Assembly (NCBI RefSeq): GCF_002831585.1
Contig: NZ_CP025113.1
Coordinates: 5,223,001-5,287,000 of the forward strand
Reading direction: 5' to 3'
DNA length: 64,000 nucleotides
Origin: Bradyrhizobium sp. SK17
GTDB taxonomy: Bacteria > Pseudomonadota > Alphaproteobacteria > Rhizobiales > Xanthobacteraceae
A model generated the notes under the pieces. It had not been told where the DNA came from, searched no databases, and was given only the letters and a program-made list of their open reading frames with translations. Each line of letters starts with the position of its first letter. Within the stretch, counting starts at the first letter, position 1. This document shows positions 17,649-24,607 of this stretch, in pieces. Made by a program: the position numbers and the translations under genes.

Positions 17649-17852
17649 CTAGCGAGCCTTGCCGGCAAGTGCGCGCAGGAAATCCAGCGCGATCGGCAGC
17701 GCGACGAGAAACGCGGCAAACATCGAGAGGTGGCGCGTCCGGGCGGCGGACAGGCCGAGATCCTCCAGGGCGACATGGGCAAGCATGATCGCCGCGTATG
17801 CGGCAACGCAGACGGCGACGACGATGGTGTCCAGTCCGATCTTGCTCTGCAT
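17649..17852 (-). CDS. small membrane protein (two helices)
   Basis: 67 residues with two hydrophobic helices, TIVVAVCVAAYAAIMLAHVAL and HLSMFAAFLVALPIALDFLRAL, separated by a short loop (EDLGLSAARTR) and ending in a basic AGKAR. It probably sits in the inner membrane with both ends in the cytoplasm. No function is recognised. Confidence 0.6.
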   Translation of the reverse strand: MQSKIGLDTIVVAVCVAAYAAIMLAHVALEDLGLSAARTRHLSMFAAFLVALPIALDFLRALAGKAR

Positions 17853-17979
17853 CGCGCCCCCGCATTGTTGCCGCTGCGGTGTAGCGCGAGTCGGCTAACG
17901 CCAAATATGAGCTGGATCACGGGCGCGGCGCCTGTGCGCGCATCGGCCCGGCTGGCGTGGCGATCCGCGGCCGGCGGGT

Positions 17980-18129
17980 TCAGTGCTCGGCGTGATCCCG
18001 CGGCGGGCTGCGGGGCGGAAGTTTGACCGGGATGTGCGGCGACGAGCTCACCACGCGCGGGCTTCCGTCGGTGTGGGTCTGGCCGTGCAGCAATGTCTCG
18101 AGCAGCAGAATGAATTTTTCGGCAAGCAT
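17980..18129 (-). CDS. very small hypothetical protein (49 aa)
   Basis: ORF of 49 codons starting MLAEKFILLLETLLHGQTHT and ending PPRSPPRDHAEH. GACGAGGG lies about 8 nt before the ATG. The N-terminal 15 residues form an amphipathic helix; the rest is Pro/Ser-rich with SPRVVSSSPHIPVKLPP. The pattern resembles small ORFs seen repeatedly in Bradyrhizobium, but this cannot be confirmed from one sequence. Confidence 0.5.
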   Translation of the reverse strand: MLAEKFILLLETLLHGQTHTDGSPRVVSSSPHIPVKLPPRSPPRDHAEH

Positions 18130-18345
18130 GGGCGTAGCCCTCGTCGTCTAATTCCTGTAGGTCGTGGCGCTCGCGCAAAAATTCGATCAACAAAACGCGA
18201 GTCGCGTGCCATGACGATGCTGCGGCGCGAATTCCACTTGCTGCAATCCGTGAGACTACCGGCCGCTCCGGCTCGGTGTGCGGCTGGTCGGGATCACGCG
18301 GCGCGCGTGGGGAGAGCATGTGAGGAATGGTTAGTGATTGCCTAA

Positions 18346-18366
18346 CAGGCGCCTGCGCGGCGCCTG
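18346..18366. repeat. GC-rich inverted repeat
   Basis: CAGGCGCC, TGCGC, GGCGCCTG: an 8-bp stem in the gap between small genes. There is no T-run, so termination is uncertain. Confidence 0.5.
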
Positions 18367-18391
18367 GTTGGATCACACCGTTCCTTCAAGG

Positions 18392-18604
18392 ATGGAGGCT
18401 AGCGATATCGCCATGGACCGGGACCATGACATCGACGAGGGGCTCGTAGCCGCGCTGCGCCGCAGCTACGGACGGGTGGCCTGGTGGATCGTGAGATTCA
18501 ACCGTGCGTTCGAGCCGTCGCGCGCCGCTGAGCCGTCGCGCACCGAGCTGCCGCCGCGGACCGCCGTTCCACCCCGGCGGCCGCTGCCGCCTCGCCCTGA
18601 ATAG
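18392..18604 (+). CDS. small Pro/Arg-rich hypothetical protein
   Basis: 70 codons from ATG 18392 (preceded by CAAGGATGGAGG-like purines). It starts [36 protein letters not shown], which could be a real folded segment. It ends in a low-complexity tail of EPSR/PPR repeats. Weakly supported: the helix at the front argues for coding, the tail could be chance in GC-rich DNA. The surrounding 18130-18746 holds nothing else that I can identify. Confidence 0.35.
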   Translation: MEASDIAMDRDHDIDEGLVAALRRSYGRVAWWIVRFNRAFEPSRAAEPSRTELPPRTAVPPRRPLPPRPE

Positions 18605-18746
18605 ACCCCACTCAAATACCGTCGCTTGCTGTATCGGTCGTTCGACCGGACTGCTATGCATGCGCCATCCGCGGACCCCCCCCCGGGGTTCGCCGTTTTT
18701 GACGATGCGGCCGCGCGGCGGCGCAAGCGACGGAAGGACTGCTACA

Positions 18747-19598
18747 ATGATCGAGACGGTTGGCATCATCGGCGCCGGAACCATGGGCAACGGCATCGCG
18801 CAGGTCTGCGCGGCGGCGGGGCTCAACGTCACCATGGTGGATATCTCCGACGCCGCGGTGCAGCGCGGCCTGAAGACGGTCGGGACCAGTCTCGATCGCC
18901 TCGTCTCCAAGGAGAAGATGACCGCCGCCGATCGCGACGCGACGCTCGCGCGCATCAACGCGACCACCGACAAGGCCAAGCTCGCCGCCTGCGACCTCGT
19001 GATCGAGGCCGCCACCGAAAACGAGGAGCTGAAGGTCAAGATCCTCAAGGATCTCTGCGCCGGGCTGAAGCCGAGCGCGCTGGTCGCGACCAACACCTCC
19101 TCGATCTCGATCACCCGCCTTGCGGCTTCCACCGATCGTCCCGACCGCTTCATCGGGATGCACTTCTTCAACCCGGTCCCGGTGATGGCGTTGCTCGAAC
19201 TGATCCGGGGCTTGCAGACCTCGGACGACACGGTCGCGAAGGCCGAAGCGTTCGCCAAGCGCGTCGGCAAGGTCGCGATCACCGCGAAGAACAGCCCGGG
19301 CTTCGCGGTGAACCGCATCCTGTGCCCGATGATCAACGAGGCGATCTTCGCGTTGCAGGAAGGCATTGCCACCGCGGAAGAGATCGATGCCGGGATGAAG
19401 CTCGGCTGTAACCATCCGATCGGGCCGCTCGCGCTTGCCGACCTGATCGGGCTCGACACCATGTTGTCGGTGATGGAGGTGTTCTACACCGGCTTCAACG
19501 ACCCCAAGTACCGGCCGGCGCCGCTGTTGAAGGAGATGGTCGATGCCGGCCATCTCGGCCGCAAGACCGGGCAGGGGTTCTACAGCTACAGCAAGTGA
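18747..19598 (+). CDS. hbdA: 3-hydroxybutyryl-CoA dehydrogenase
   Basis: NAD(P)-dependent oxidation/reduction of 3-hydroxybutyryl-CoA and acetoacetyl-CoA, used in butyrate/PHB-type metabolism and fatty acid turnover. The 283 residues are typical. The Rossmann loop is [33 protein letters not shown] and [11 protein letters not shown] (catalytic Ser) follow, then the catalytic His-Glu-Asn region [17 protein letters not shown] and [19 protein letters not shown]. The C-terminal dimer domain is [21 protein letters not shown], ending [16 protein letters not shown] site lies 10 nt before the ATG. A strong terminator follows about 100 nt after the stop. In relatives this gene often follows etfBA; those genes are not seen here. 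Confidence 0.95.
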   Translation: MIETVGIIGAGTMGNGIAQVCAAAGLNVTMVDISDAAVQRGLKTVGTSLDRLVSKEKMTAADRDATLARINATTDKAKLAACDLVIEAATENEELKVKILKDLCAGLKPSALVATNTSSISITRLAASTDRPDRFIGMHFFNPVPVMALLELIRGLQTSDDTVAKAEAFAKRVGKVAITAKNSPGFAVNRILCPMINEAIFALQEGIATAEEIDAGMKLGCNHPIGPLALADLIGLDTMLSVMEVFYTGFNDPKYRPAPLLKEMVDAGHLGRKTGQGFYSYSK

Positions 19599-19967
19599 CG
19601 CCGGACCGCGCGGCCGGACACCGTAGTCATCCGGAATGGATTGCGCCGGGAACCTGACGTACACGCTCAGCTTCCGCCACTCGAGGCGGGGGACATCAAA
19701 CACGAGGCCCGGGCTCCTAGGCACACCGGGTCTCGTGTTTTTGTTTGGGCCGCCGCCTTGTCCGGCGTGATGGGACCGCCGACCGAGCCGGCCCCGGTGC
19801 CGCGGTTGGCCAGCCTCCCAAGAATCCCCCTTCGGACCGCAGCTTCTTCCCGACCGCGTGGTGGATGCAGGCTCACAGCTTGTTGAGGCGGCGGCCGGAA
19901 ACCTCGCAGATCTTGTCGGCGTACCTACATCGAGGGTTGGATGCCGATCGAGCAAGGAAGCAGGATC
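19599..19967. other. gene-free stretch after 3-hydroxybutyryl-CoA dehydrogenase
   Basis: Holds the strong terminator at 19698-19742. I see no convincing gene in the rest; minus-strand frames here are low-complexity and lack ribosome binding sites. Confidence 0.5.
19698..19742 (+). terminator. strong intrinsic terminator
   Basis: AAACACGAGGCCCGG, 13-nt loop, CCGGGTCTCGTGTTT then more T: a stem of about 14 bp with a T-rich tail (TTTTTGTTT). The A-run at the start makes it usable in both directions. Confidence 0.9.
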
Positions 19968-20234
19968 ATGCGCAGGACGAATCGGACAATTCTGGCGTTC
20001 GCGGCGCTCGGGACGAGCTGGATGATCGGCTCCGCGACGCCTGCGGCGGCAGCCGATCCCTTCGACTATCCCTGGTGCATCCAGGGCAAGGAGGAGGGAT
20101 ATCCCGGCTATTGCGGTTACCAGACCTACCAGCAGTGCGAGGCGTCAGCGTCGGGCCGCGCTGCCTCCTGCGGCATCAATCCACGCGTGGCATTCAGCCA
20201 GCAGCGGACGCCGCCGCGGCGCGCGATCCGGTAA
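19968..20234 (+). CDS. DUF3551 exported protein
   Basis: 88 residues with a signal peptide (TILAFAALGTSWMIGSATPAAAA) and a compact Cys-containing mature domain, YPWCIQGKEEGYPGYCGYQTYQQCEASASGRAASCGINP. This is the DUF3551 pattern of about 45 residues with four Cys, probably two disulfides. DUF3551 proteins are numerous in Bradyrhizobium; their function is unknown. The ATG at 19968 follows GGAAGCAGGATC; an ATG nine codons upstream is less likely. Confidence 0.85.
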   Translation: MRRTNRTILAFAALGTSWMIGSATPAAAADPFDYPWCIQGKEEGYPGYCGYQTYQQCEASASGRAASCGINPRVAFSQQRTPPRRAIR

Positions 20235-20324
20235 GCCGCGCGACGTGCGTCAATCACGCGATCCGTCAGGCACGATGATTGCATCGCCGATGGTCGGATC
20301 GTTATCCCCTGCCTTGGAGAACAC

Positions 20325-20489
20325 ATGGGCGAGATCATCAGGTTCATCTCGAAATCCGAACGTGAGCGCGCGCGGCTGATCCGCGAAGCCCGGGCGAATT
20401 ACGAGCGCATCTTTCCGTCCGCTGATGCAACCGAAGCGCAGGATGTCGCGGTCGAGGGCAACGGCGGCGAGGCGTCGTCGAAGCCGTAA
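20325..20489 (+). CDS. small conserved hypothetical protein (54 aa)
   Basis: MGEIIRFISKSERERARLIREARANYERIFPS, then an acidic/Ala tail. It is highly charged and probably one amphipathic helix. CCTTGGAGAACAC gives the ribosome binding site. I recall short 'MGEIIRF' proteins from Bradyrhizobium; the function is unknown. Confidence 0.6.
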   Translation: MGEIIRFISKSERERARLIREARANYERIFPSADATEAQDVAVEGNGGEASSKP

Positions 20490-20525
20490 CGTGCCAGTAC
20501 GCGCCGAACGGAGGGCGACGCTGCG

Positions 20526-20984
20526 ATGTGGAAACGGATCTGGCGGACCTGGACGATCGACAAGCCGGCCGCGTTTGGCGACTGGCTGTGGCTGGTGCTG
20601 GTGGTCGAACTCGCCGCCTTGCTCGACCGGCTGACCCTGCGGAAGCTGATTGCGCTGATCCCGGTCGTGATCCTGATCGCTGCCTATCTGCACCGGATTC
20701 CACTGCCTCCGGAGTTGATGCTGGTTGGCGATATGCTGGCCTATATCGACATTTTCTCGATGGTCTTCCTGATCGGCTTCTTCAGCCGCATTGCCACCGT
20801 CGTGGTGGCCGGCAGGCAGGCCGTCGAATTCATTCGCCGCATGTTGCGGCGGGTGCCGATGGCGCTGCGCAGGGTCGACACCCGTCAGCGTCGCGCTGCG
20901 CGCACCCCGCGCCGCAGGGGGCTTACGCGTGCGGAGAAGGGCGATGATGACGCCGTCGTCATCGCAGGCCTTGCCTGGGCCTAG
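20526..20984 (+). CDS. small membrane protein
   Basis: 152 residues with three hydrophobic segments (WLWLVLVVELAALL, LIALIPVVILIAAYL, IDIFSMVFLIGFFSRIATVVVA), then a basic C-terminal region (RQAVEFIRRMLRRVPMALRRVDTRQRRAARTPRRRG). It is inner-membrane with a cationic cytoplasmic tail, perhaps lipid- or nucleic-acid-facing. The gene starts 36 nt after the 54-aa ORF, so the two may be co-transcribed. No family is recognised. Confidence 0.6.
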   Translation: MWKRIWRTWTIDKPAAFGDWLWLVLVVELAALLDRLTLRKLIALIPVVILIAAYLHRIPLPPELMLVGDMLAYIDIFSMVFLIGFFSRIATVVVAGRQAVEFIRRMLRRVPMALRRVDTRQRRAARTPRRRGLTRAEKGDDDAVVIAGLAWA

Positions 20985-21002
20985 CACGCATTCGCGGCAA
21001 TG

Positions 21003-21055
21003 AGAGCGTTTTCGAGCCCCGTTCCGATTCCGTCGGAACCGGAAAGGCTCTAGGG
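21003..21055. repeat. partial copy of the 100-nt palindromic repeat family
   Basis: AGAGCGTTTTCGAGCCCCGT, TCCGATTCCGTCGGAACCGG and GGCTCTAGG match the ends of the fuller copies at 27651-27754 and 39702-39802 but lack the GACGCGTTTTCTTC half. It may act as a convergent terminator-like hairpin for the flanking genes. Confidence 0.7.
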
Positions 21056-21256
21056 GCGCGATGGCGCCGCCCACCTATCGTGGCTGGCCGGACGGCTCGC
21101 CAAGGCGTCGTCCGGGCCGCTCCGACGCAAGCTGGAGCGATCGGTCGCGGTCTCCTGGGAACGATGAAACGCGTTCCCGATCTGGAAACTCCACACGCCG
21201 AACAGCACGGCGCCCGACACGCATGCCGCCACGAAGGCCCAATCGCGCTTCTTCAT
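21050..21256 (-). CDS. small single-pass membrane protein
   Basis: 68 residues, MKKRDWAFVAACVSGAVLFGVWSFQIGNAFHRS then a polar tail. One transmembrane helix follows a basic N-terminus (inside-positive). No family is recognised. Confidence 0.45.
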   Translation of the reverse strand: MKKRDWAFVAACVSGAVLFGVWSFQIGNAFHRSQETATDRSSLRRSGPDDALASRPASHDRWAAPSRP

Positions 21257-21508
21257 CTGGTTCAACAAGGCCGACGACACGGATGCTTGCGATGCCTGGA
21301 GCCGGCAGTGTGGAACGATCGGGGGCGCTTGTCGATCCGCAGTCGGCTTCCGCGTCGTCACGCAGCAGTGATCGCCGGTGATCGTCAATCAGGCGTCCAG
21401 CAACACTTCGACCAGATCAGCCCGGCGCCAGCAATAATCTTGCCAAACTTTCACTAGGCCGCAGGCGCACTGAGTTCGACAATACGGAACCTGATCGGAC
21501 GATTCGCA

Positions 21509-21703
21509 ATGACCGAACTCGAGGAGCTTCGATACTTCGAGCATCAGTGCCTGGAGATGGCAAGCCAGTCCACGCTGCCGGATACCCGGCGCGCGCTCGA
21601 GATCCTGGCGCACAACTACGCCGTTGCGGCCGACGGCCTCGAACGGCGCGCACAATCGACCACGACGGCGCTCGCGCAACTGTTTCGACGTCTGGGGCTG
21701 TGA
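21509..21703 (+). CDS. small hypothetical protein (64 aa)
   Basis: MTELEELRYFEHQCLEMASQ and the following TLPDTRRALEILAHNYAVAADGLERRAQ predict two amphipathic helices. The composition is like that of short Bradyrhizobium proteins that follow a 'cleaved by stress' pattern of RA-L-E-LA. No ribosome binding site stands out. Function unknown. Confidence 0.55.
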   Translation: MTELEELRYFEHQCLEMASQSTLPDTRRALEILAHNYAVAADGLERRAQSTTTALAQLFRRLGL

Positions 21704-22171
21704 CCAGGACACACACCGCGACGTGGCCGACGCCGCCGCGGCGAAATTTTTTTCGATGTCGCCGCGGCTGTCAGGGCGCGAGCCCGACTGAAATCAAATC
21801 GTTCATACCCTGAGGGAGTTAGCCGCGCCTGCGTGCGACCTTTGACGGTCCCGGTACGAACGCTTTGCCCTGCGATTGCGTCACGCCGGGGTCTTGACGG
21901 ATTCGCCGACTTCTGCGCATACCGCTGCCCCATCAAATCCGCCGGCAGATGAATTGCCTGCGCTCTGAGGACCGAACCGTGTTGCGCTTACGCTCACATA
22001 TCGTCGCGCTCGTCGCCATCGAACGACCGTTTACCCGGTCGAGCGATTGGTCGTGCATGCGCGTGACGAAGCTGAGTCCGAACTATCGGCTCGGTTCAGA
22101 GCTAGCGAAACCAGCAAGAGCGTAACCGGCGGCGGGAATTCACCCTCCGCCAGATCAGGCGGAGAGGGCAG
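21704..22171. other. 468-nt stretch without a clear gene
   Basis: A possible GTG-started 48-codon frame (21979-22125) is the only candidate and is weak. An inverted repeat CCTCCGCC / GGCGGAGAGG lies just before the next gene (around 22143-22166). Otherwise I see nothing. Confidence 0.4.
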
Positions 22172-22366
22172 ATGGCCCGCACCAAGACCACCACAGCACT
22201 CGAGAACCGTGCCGAGCAGAGGATCTTCGCCTCGCCGGTCGCGCTTGCCTTCGTGCGCATCGTCGTGGCGCGCCGCAAGGTCACCGAGGCCGAAGCCCGC
22301 AAGATCTATCTCGACTACCTCAACCGGACGCAGCCGCATCGACGCGGCGAGCACCCGGCTGCGTGA
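22172..22366 (+). CDS. small hypothetical protein (64 aa)
   Basis: MARTKTTTALENRAEQRIFA then SPVALAFVRIVVARRKVTEAEARKIYLDYLNR. One central helix carries hydrophobic and basic faces. GGAGAGGGCAG precedes the ATG. Unknown function; it is the last protein gene before the tRNA array. Confidence 0.55.
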   Translation: MARTKTTTALENRAEQRIFASPVALAFVRIVVARRKVTEAEARKIYLDYLNRTQPHRRGEHPAA

Positions 22367-22521
22367 CGTGAATTTCGACTACGGGATGATCGCCCCCGCA
22401 AGGACATAAGGCGATCCGCTGACCGGTACCTGTCTCCTTCGGTGGAGCGGCAATGGTGGTTTCAGGCAGCGAGGGTTGTTCGATTGGCCGGATTAGCTCC
22501 CGGCCGTTTGTGAATTTCTCC

Positions 22522-22573
22522 TGCCGGCGTGGCCCAGCACACGCAACGATCGCGCGTGCGATCCGCGCCGGCA
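22522..22573 (+). other. tRNA-sized stem-loop just upstream of the tRNA array
   Basis: TGCCGGCG pairs with CGCCGGCA across 36 nt, and inside it GCACACGC faces GCGCGTGC. This gives a cloverleaf-poor, two-stem hairpin 10 nt before the first tRNA. It could be a processing signal, attenuator or tRNA remnant; no anticodon loop or T-arm is recognisable. Confidence 0.45.
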
Positions 22574-22583
22574 GCATCTTCTC

Positions 22584-22668
22584 GCGGACGTGGCGGAATT
22601 TGGTAGACGCACCGGTCTCAGACGCCGGCGCCTTGCGCATGTGGGTTCGACTCCCTCCGTCCGCACCA
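22584..22668 (+). tRNA. tRNA-Leu(CAG), array member 1
   Basis: Acceptor GCGGACG/CGTCCGC with A73 and encoded CCA; anticodon arm CCGGT-CTCAGAC-GCCGG (one G-T pair); long variable arm typical of class II Leu; T-loop TTCGACT; U8 present. Confidence 0.9.
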
Positions 22669-22687
22669 GCTCCACGATCGTCCCATC

Positions 22688-22767
22688 GCCCCGGTGGCGG
22701 AACATGGCAGACGCCGCTGCCTCAAAAGCAGTTTCTGTTGCCGGTTCGAATCCGGCCTGGGGCACCA
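22688..22767 (+). tRNA. tRNA-Leu(CAA), array member 2
   Basis: Acceptor GCCCCGG/CTGGGGC; anticodon loop CTCAAAA on a GCTGC/GCAG stem; T-arm GCCGG-TTCGAAT-CCGGC; encoded CCA. The variable arm is short (about 8 nt) for a Leu tRNA. Confidence 0.85.
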
Positions 22768-22774
22768 ACATCCC

Positions 22775-22849
22775 GCGCGCTTAGCTCAGCGGGAGAGCGC
22801 CTGTTTTACAAGCAGGATGTCGGCCGTTCGATCCGGTCAGCGCGCACCA
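22775..22849 (+). tRNA. tRNA-Val(TAC), array member 3
   Basis: Acceptor GCGCGCT/AGCGCGC; D-arm GCTC-AGCGGGA-GAGC; anticodon arm CCTGT-TTTACAA-GCAGG; T-arm GGCCG-TTCGATC-CGGTC; A73 and CCA. Confidence 0.92.
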
Positions 22850-22856
22850 CCTCAAC

Positions 22857-22931
22857 GCACGTTAGTCCGACCGGTGAGGGCCTCGCCTGATAAGCGAGTG
22901 GCAGTTGGTTCGATTCCAGCAGCGTGCACCA
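22857..22931 (+). tRNA. tRNA-Ile(GAT), array member 4, weak D-arm
   Basis: Acceptor GCACGTT/AGCGTGC; anticodon arm CTCGC-CTGATAA-GCGAG; T-loop TTCGATT; CCA encoded. Position 8 is A instead of U, and the D-stem is only about three pairs (TCC/GGG). Confidence 0.85.
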
Positions 22932-22954
22932 GACATCACTTCCAACGTCACTTC

Positions 22955-23038
22955 GCGGCCGTGGTGGAAATGGCAGACACACGCGCTTGAGGGGCGCGCG
23001 CCTCGTGCATCCGAGTTCAAGTCTCGGCGGCCGCACCA
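22955..23038 (+). tRNA. tRNA-Leu(GAG), array member 5
   Basis: Acceptor GCGGCCG/CGGCCGC; anticodon arm CGCGC-TTGAGGG-GCGCG; class II variable arm CGCCTCGTGCATC; T-arm CGAG-TTCAAGT-CTCG; CCA encoded. Confidence 0.92.
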
Positions 23039-23042
23039 GATT

Positions 23043-23118
23043 GCCTCCGGACCCAGCTGGCGACGGGACTCGACTGTCGATCGAGCATTGGCGGGTTCGA
23101 TTCCCGCCGGAGGCGCCA
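23043..23118 (+). tRNA. tRNA-Asp(GTC), array member 6
   Basis: Acceptor GCCTCCG/CGGAGGC, G73 as expected for Asp, CCA; anticodon arm CTCGA-CTGTCGA-TCGAG; T-arm GCGGG-TTCGATT-CCCGC. Position 8 is G instead of U and the D-stem is three pairs (CCC/GGG). Confidence 0.88.
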
Positions 23119-23168
23119 CCAAAACTTGCAGCATACTCACGCAACCGCGAACCAACAGGAGGTCGACG

Positions 23169-23705
23169 ATGTTCGCCGCAAATCCGGCGCTGGTGTTGAA
23201 TGCCGACTTCCAGCCGCTGTGTTACTTCCCGCTGTCGCTGTTCGGCTGGGAAGATACCGTGAGGGCGGTGGTGCGTGGAACGCACGTCGTCGTCGCCGAG
23301 TACGACCAGGTCATCCGCAGCCCGTCGACGGTGATGCGGCTGCCGTCGGTGATCGCGTTGCGTGAGTACGTCAGGCCGCAGACGCGGGTTGCCTTCACGC
23401 GCTTCAACGTGTTCTTGCGCGATCGCTTTCGCTGCCAGTATTGCGGCGAGCAGCAGCTGCGCGGCGAACTCACCTTCGACCACGTCGTGCCGCGCGCCGA
23501 TGGCGGCCAGACCTCCTGGAGCAACATCGTCGCGGCATGCAGCCCCTGCAACGCGCGCAAGGCCCGGTTTCGCCAGAAGCCGTTGCGCGCGCCGTACGAG
23601 CCGACACAGCACGACCTCGTGGCGGCGCAGCGGCTGTTTCCGCCGAACTTCCTGCACGAGTCCTGGCAGGACTTCCTGTACTGGGACGTCGAGCTCGAGA
23701 AGTAG
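23169..23705 (+). CDS. HNH endonuclease inside the tRNA array
   Basis: A 178-residue protein of a family widespread in Alphaproteobacteria. It opens ALVLNADFQPLCYFPLSLFGWEDTVRAVV and contains MRLPSVIALREYV and FTRFNVFLRDRFRCQYCG. The HNH core is ELTFDHVVPRADGGQTSWSNIVAACSPCNARKA: first His in FDHVVPR, the Asn in SNIV, and two CxxC-type zinc pairs (CQYC, CSPC). The C-terminus RLFPPNFLHESWQDFLYWDVELE is family-typical. CAGGAGGTCGACG precedes the ATG. It begins 50 nt after tRNA-Asp and ends 71 nt before tRNA-Tyr, with only a T-less hairpin (GGCGGCG/CGCCGCC) downstream, so transcription probably continues into the next tRNAs. The target is unknown. Confidence 0.92.
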   Translation: MFAANPALVLNADFQPLCYFPLSLFGWEDTVRAVVRGTHVVVAEYDQVIRSPSTVMRLPSVIALREYVRPQTRVAFTRFNVFLRDRFRCQYCGEQQLRGELTFDHVVPRADGGQTSWSNIVAACSPCNARKARFRQKPLRAPYEPTQHDLVAAQRLFPPNFLHESWQDFLYWDVELEK

Positions 23706-23776
23706 ACCCAGCCGGCGGCGGTTGCGATCGCCGCCGACGCCTCTCATGCCGGCATCGCCCGGCGACAGCTTTTCAC

Positions 23777-23864
23777 GCGCAGACACCGTGGCATTTGGCG
23801 AGCCCAACGCGCTGTAAACGCGCCGGTTAAACCTGTGGCGGTTCGACTCCGTCTCTGCGCACCA
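23777..23864 (+). tRNA. tRNA-Tyr(GTA), array member 7, irregular
   Basis: Acceptor GCGCAGA/TCTGCGC; anticodon arm GCGCG-CTGTAAA-CGCGC; variable arm CGGTTAAACCTGT; T-loop TTCGACT; CCA encoded. Position 8 is C, and the D-region (CACCGTGGCATTTGGCGAGCC) has several extra bases before a GGC/GCC stem, so function is uncertain. Confidence 0.75.
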
Positions 23865-23870
23865 ATTCAA

Positions 23871-23944
23871 GCGGGTAAACGACTACGGCAGTCGGTGAGA
23901 GTGCCACTCTCACAGCCCGGGTTCGACTCCCGGTGCCCGCGCCA
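23871..23944 (+). tRNA. tRNA-Gly(GCC), array member 8
   Basis: Acceptor GCGGGTA/TGCCCGC; D-arm CGAC-TACGGCA-GTCG; anticodon arm TGAGA-GTGCCAC-TCTCA; T-arm CCGGG-TTCGACT-CCCGG; G73, CCA. Position 8 is A instead of U. Confidence 0.88.
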
Positions 23945-23977
23945 TCGCATGCGCCTTTGCGCGCACTTTCAAACTTC

Positions 23978-24052
23978 GCCCGGATAGCTCAGCGGTAGAG
24001 CGGCACGTTGAAGGCGTGCGCGTCGGTGGTTCGATTCCATTTCCGGGCACCA
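23978..24052 (+). tRNA. tRNA-Phe(GAA), array member 9
   Basis: Acceptor GCCCGGA/TCCGGGC; D-arm GCTC-AGCGGTA-GAGC; anticodon arm GCACG-TTGAAGG-CGTGC; T-loop TTCGATT with a weak stem; A73, CCA. Confidence 0.9.
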
Positions 24053-24090
24053 TCTCTTGCGTCGCCGTTTGGCGACGGAAGCCGAAGCAT

Positions 24091-24165
24091 GCTGCCATCG
24101 TCTAGCGGTCAGGATGACCGGTTCTCGACCGGTTGACGCGGGTTCGAGTCCCGCTGGCAGTGCCA
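24091..24165 (+). tRNA. tRNA-Glu(CTC), array member 10
   Basis: Acceptor GCTGCCA/TGGCAGT (G1-U72 wobble); anticodon arm ACCGG-TTCTCGA-CCGGT; T-arm GCGGG-TTCGAGT-CCCGC; G73, CCA. A 7-bp hairpin (CGTCGCC/GGCGACG) lies between it and tRNA-Phe. Confidence 0.88.
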
Positions 24166-24168
24166 ATC

Positions 24169-24243
24169 GCCCACGTAGCTCAGTGGATGAGCACCTCGCT
24201 ACGAACGAGAAGGACGCAGGTTCGACTCCTGCCGTGGGCTCCA
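24169..24243 (+). tRNA. tRNA-Arg(ACG), array member 11
   Basis: Acceptor GCCCACG/CGTGGGC; D-arm GCTC-AGTGGAT-GAGC; anticodon loop CTACGAA (A34 would become inosine) on CCTCG/CGAGA with one C-A mismatch; T-arm GCAGG-TTCGACT-CCTGC; CCA. Confidence 0.88.
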
Positions 24244-24248
24244 GATTT

Positions 24249-24320
24249 GCTCCCTTCGTCTAGCGGTCAGGACGCTGGCTTTTCAGGCCAAGAACATCGG
24301 TTCGAGTCCGATAGGGAGCA
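24249..24320 (+). tRNA. tRNA-Glu(TTC), array member 12, no encoded CCA
   Basis: Acceptor GCTCCCT/AGGGAGC followed by A and then TCT, so CCA is not encoded, unlike the other members; anticodon loop TTTTCAG; T-arm ATCGG-TTCGAGT-CCGAT. The 3' end would need trimming and CCA addition. Confidence 0.85.
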
Positions 24321-24354
24321 TCTGTCACTGGCGCGTCGCCAAGTCGGTCAAATC

Positions 24355-24430
24355 CCCGCTTTCGTCTAGTGGTCAGGACACCGGGTTGTGGACCCGGGAA
24401 CGCTCGGTTCGAGTCCGACAGGCGGGACCA
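24355..24430 (+). tRNA. tRNA-His(GTG), array member 13
   Basis: Acceptor CCCGCTT/AGGCGGG, A73, CCA; anticodon arm CCGGG-TTGTGGA-CCCGG; T-loop TTCGAGT. The base before C1 is C, not G, so the usual G-1 identity base is absent and A73 is present, as known for alphaproteobacterial tRNA-His. Confidence 0.88.
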
Positions 24431-24434
24431 ATTC

Positions 24435-24510
24435 GGGAGTGAAGCTCAAATGAACGAGCGCCGGTTTCCAAATCCGGAGGCTCCAGGTTCGAGGCCTGGC
24501 TCTCCCGCCA
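24435..24510 (+). tRNA. tRNA-Trp(CCA), array member 14
   Basis: Acceptor GGGAGTG/CTCTCCC with one T-T mismatch; D-arm GCTC-AAATGAAC-GAGC; anticodon arm CCGGT-TTCCAAA-TCCGG; T-arm CCAGG-TTCGAGG-CCTGG; G73, CCA. Position 8 is A instead of U. Confidence 0.85.
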
Positions 24511-24607
24511 ACATCGGCGTGGCACTTGAACAGGCAAGAGCAGACTGCCATCAGATGCTTCATCTCGGTATGCAGCCAGTGACGGCTGGCAAAGGAAAGG
24601 TGCTGCG

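Noticed and set aside
21979..22125. GTG-started 48-codon frame
   Set aside because: No clear ribosome binding site and no recognisable composition; too weak to list as a gene.
23711..23745. GGCGGCG/CGCCGCC hairpin after the HNH gene as a terminator
   Set aside because: No T-run follows and the next tRNA starts within about 40 nt, so read-through is more likely.
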